Both the position numbers and the translations under genes were made by a program. The notes under the pieces are model-generated. The model was given only the letters and a program-made list of their open reading frames with translations. It had not been told where the DNA came from and made no database searches. Positions 61,920 to 64,000 of a stretch of DNA of 64,000 nt are shown here, piece by piece. The stretch is from ZYF759 sp046297455 (GTDB lineage: Bacteria; Pseudomonadota; Alphaproteobacteria; Rhizobiales; Rhizobiaceae): contig JBKBIT010000004.1 in the NCBI GenBank assembly GCA_046297455.1, positions 1 through 64,000 of the forward strand, read 5' to 3'. Numbering within the stretch: the first letter of the stretch is position 1; each line of letters starts with the position of its first letter.

Positions 61920-63224
61920 TCAGCCTCCGTAGCCGAGGATGAGGCGCGGCAGGAACAGGCTGATCTCGGGCACGAAGGTCACGACCATGACGAGGGCTAC
62001 CAGCACTGCATAGAAGGGAATCAGAGGGCGCAGCACCTTGGCGATACTCACCCCGCTTATCGAGCAACCGACGAACAGGGCCGACCCCACGGGTGGCGTG
62101 CAGATCCCGATGCACAGGTTGATGGTCATGATGATGCCGAAATGCACCGGATCGATGCCGAGATTCTGTACCACCGGCATGAAGATGGGCGTGAAGATGA
62201 GAAGCGCCGGGGTCATGTCCATGAAGGTGCCGATCACCAGCAGGATCACGACGATCGCGAACATGATGAAGATCGGGTTGTCCGAAAGGCCCAGCATGAA
62301 GCTGGAGATCGTCGACGGAATGTCGCCGAACGCCATCACGCGCGACATGGCGATGGAGCAACCGATCATCAGGAGCACGATCGTCGTCGTGACAGCGGAT
62401 TCGATGAGGATGCCCGGCAGGTCGCGTACGCGAATCTCGCGGTACCAGACGAGTGCCAGGAAGAGGGCATAGATGACGGCGATGGCGGAGGCCTCGGTCG
62501 CCGTGAAGACGCCGCCGATAATGCCGCCCATGATGATGACGATCAGCCCCAGCGGCAGGATGGCCCGCGTGATGGCGCTTCTTACCTGGACGAAGGTCGG
62601 GCGCTCGGCCACCGGATAGCCACGCCGCTTGGCGATGATGCCGGCTACGACCATGAGCGACAGGCCCATGAGGATGCCCGGCAGGTAGCCGGCCAGGAAC
62701 AGGGCGCCGATCGAGGTGCCGCCGGTGATCAGCGAATAGACGATGAGGGTCGTGCTGGGCGGGATCAAGAGGCCGGTTGGACAGGACGCGACGTTGACGG
62801 CGGTCGAGAAGGCGGGATCGTAGCCTTCGCGTTTCTGGACCGGCGCCATGACGCCGCCGACGGCTGCTGCGGAGGCGACCGCCGAACCCGAGATCGAGCC
62901 GAAAAGCATGTTGGCGATGATGTTAACATGCGCGAGCGATCCGGGGAGCCGGCCCGCGAGCACCTTGGCGAGGTCGATCAGCCGACCGGCAATGCCGCCG
63001 CGGTTCATGATGTTGCCGGCCAGGATGAAGAAGGGGATCGCCAGCAGCGTGAAGGAATCCAAGCCGGACGCCATCTGCTGGGCCACGATGAACATGGACT
63101 GGTCGAAGCCCATGAACAGGAGAAAGGTCACGGCAGCCGAAATGCCGATGGCGAAAGCGATCGGTACGCCGAGCGCCATCATGACGGCGAAGGAGCCGAA
63201 GAGAAGGAGTATGGCGTTTGTCAC
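61920..63224 (-). CDS. dctM: TRAP transporter large permease DctM
   Basis: This 434-residue protein has about twelve membrane helices. Typical segments are FAIGISAAVTFLLFMG, AIPFFILAGNIMNRGGIAGRL, ANMLFGSISGSAVASAAAVGG, and LIPPSTTLIVYSLITGGTSI. DctM carries out sodium-driven transport with DctQ and a periplasmic DctP protein. It overlaps the dctQ stop and precedes the GH31 gene. No dctP is in the window; it could lie beyond the right edge. Confidence 0.93.
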   Translation of the reverse strand: MTNAILLLFGSFAVMMALGVPIAFAIGISAAVTFLLFMGFDQSMFIVAQQMASGLDSFTLLAIPFFILAGNIMNRGGIAGRLIDLAKVLAGRLPGSLAHVNIIANMLFGSISGSAVASAAAVGGVMAPVQKREGYDPAFSTAVNVASCPTGLLIPPSTTLIVYSLITGGTSIGALFLAGYLPGILMGLSLMVVAGIIAKRRGYPVAERPTFVQVRSAITRAILPLGLIVIIMGGIIGGVFTATEASAIAVIYALFLALVWYREIRVRDLPGILIESAVTTTIVLLMIGCSIAMSRVMAFGDIPSTISSFMLGLSDNPIFIMFAIVVILLVIGTFMDMTPALLIFTPIFMPVVQNLGIDPVHFGIIMTINLCIGICTPPVGSALFVGCSISGVSIAKVLRPLIPFYAVLVALVMVVTFVPEISLFLPRLILGYGG

Positions 63225-63763
63225 TGGCGGCCTCCCTGGCCTTCGCCGAGCCCTGCATCGGCTGGCGTCGCGCCATCGGACGCGCCATGCGGGGGTGCGG
63301 CCGGGTCATTCCAGGCGTCGCGTGCGAAGACTGCGCAATAGAAAAGGATGACAAGCCCGGAGAAGGGAATGGGCGCGTAGGCGTAGCCCATCGGCACCCG
63401 CAGGATCGGCGTGATCTGTCCCGATGACAGCGTCCGGCTGACCAGTTGCCAGCCACCCCAGACCATCACCATCGCGGCGAAGGCCGCCACGAGAAGAAGG
63501 ATCAGGAACTGAAGCGCCTTCGCCGCGCGCCCGGTCAGCATCAGCGGCAGCAGGTCGATCGCCAGGTGGCGCCCCTGCCCGAAAGTGTAGGCGCTGCCGA
63601 TCATGGCAAGCCACATGAAGAGCAGTCGCGCGAGTTCGCTGGTGATCGTGCTGGGCGTGCCGAGCACATAGCGGGAAAAGACCTGCCAGGTCACGCTGGC
63701 GACGATGACCGCGAAGATGAGCGCGAGGATCGCGCCGAGCGTCCAGTCGACCGCACGTTTCAT
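63221..63763 (-). CDS. dctQ: TRAP transporter small permease DctQ
   Basis: This 180-residue protein has four helices (LGAILALIFAVIVASVTWQV, LARLLFMWLAMIGSAYTFG, LILLLVAAFAAMVMVW and IPFSGLVILFYCAVFA). The motif RYVLGTPSTITSELARLLFMW is typical of DctQ. It has an unusually long Ala/Gly-rich C-terminal tail (ending GLGEGQGGRQ). First gene of the minus-strand TRAP-GH31 operon; it overlaps dctM. Confidence 0.88.
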   Translation of the reverse strand: MKRAVDWTLGAILALIFAVIVASVTWQVFSRYVLGTPSTITSELARLLFMWLAMIGSAYTFGQGRHLAIDLLPLMLTGRAAKALQFLILLLVAAFAAMVMVWGGWQLVSRTLSSGQITPILRVPMGYAYAPIPFSGLVILFYCAVFARDAWNDPAAPPHGASDGATPADAGLGEGQGGRQ

Positions 63764-63862
63764 GGACGACGATCACCCGGAACGCGAAATGGCGCGGCTG
63801 TCATGGGAAACCTGGCTCTCATGGTGCTTTCCTCCACGAGCCTTGTGCCCGTTCCGCCAAAT

Positions 63863-63874
63863 TTGGTCAACCAA
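63863..63874. promoter_or_regulatory. GntR/FadR-type operator upstream of the TRAP operon
   Basis: TTGGT-CA-ACCAA is a perfect palindrome 100 bases before dctQ. Operators of FCD-type GntR regulators (UxuR/ExuR-like) have this TGGT-N2-ACCA form. Its regulator is not in the window and may be the gene starting beyond the right edge. Confidence 0.5.
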
Positions 63875-63888
63875 TTTTCGATTATTGA

Positions 63889-63918
63889 TTGACAACTTTC
63901 CGATGTGGTCGACATATT
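63889..63918 (+). promoter_or_regulatory. Candidate sigma-70 promoter reading out of the right edge
   Basis: TTGACA (63889-63894) and CATATT (63913-63918), with 18 bases between, face right. A GGGAGG ribosome-binding site follows at 63988-63993, so a plus-strand gene should begin just past base 64000. Confidence 0.45.
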
Positions 63919-64000
63919 CGGCGTGAAGCAGGCCGCTGACCGAGCGTTCGGTCCGGCTTGCGGTGCTGCTTCGGCAAACCGATCCCGGGAGGATATTCCA

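Noticed and set aside
62142..63341. Forward open frame (399 codons) across dctM and dctQ
   Set aside because: It is composed almost only of Asp, Glu, Arg, Gln and His, the usual antisense look of a hydrophobic membrane protein gene.

Overview
This is 64 kb of a high-GC alphaproteobacterial chromosome, most likely from the Rhizobiales (Mesorhizobium/Phyllobacteriaceae-like). That placement is inferred from the imuA-imuB-dnaE2 SOS cassette with a GAAC-N7-GAAC LexA site, the urease operon with an embedded ureJ and GST gene, a NodF/NodE-like ACP-ketosynthase pair, and a rhizobial-style phn regulon with acetyltransferase and DUF1045 genes. No rRNA, CRISPR array or intact mobile element was seen.

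Layout. 1-6.4 kb: the metK 3' end and its terminator, then imuA-imuB and dnaE2 (SOS mutagenesis), interrupted by a reverse-strand hicB antitoxin and a hicA toxin with an in-frame stop. 6.5-8 kb: reverse-strand ketosynthase and ACP. 8.1-15.2 kb: urease operon ureD-ureA-ureJ-ureB-(antisense periplasmic gene)-ureC-GST-ureE-ureF-ureG. 15.2-18 kb: P-loop kinase, rlmE and a Ppx/GppA gene. 18.2-19.1 kb: tRNA-Gln(CTG) and an integrase relic, marking an old island boundary.

19.3-28.2 kb: catabolic and transport cluster: class III aminotransferase, HAD hydrolase, IclR regulator, divergent TctC-TctB-TctA transporter, aldehyde dehydrogenase, Tm-1-like protein. 28.3-33.4 kb: decayed region with an IS3-type relic, D-threonine aldolase-like enzyme, adenine deaminase-like enzyme, XRE-cupin regulator, and an in-frame fusion of an ABC ATPase 3' half to a D-carbamoylase 3' half. 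33.6-46.2 kb: IclR regulator, divergent cupin, NitT/TauT-type ABC transporter (two permeases, ATPase, an unrecognised small membrane protein, binding protein), two SDRs, Fe-type alcohol dehydrogenase, AraC regulator, aldehyde dehydrogenase and GMC oxidoreductase. This looks like an uptake and oxidation pathway for an unidentified alcohol or aromatic compound.

46.2-59.3 kb: a junction of gene fragments, then a complete carbon-phosphorus lyase regulon: phnF divergent from phnGHIJKL-acetyltransferase, phnDCE1E2, and DUF1045-phnM-phnN. Each of the three transcription units starts with a recognisable Pho box, so phosphate limitation probably controls all of them. 59.5-64 kb: GH31 glycosidase in an operon with a TRAP transporter (DctM, DctQ), then a divergent promoter region with a GntR/FadR-type operator facing a gene beyond the window.
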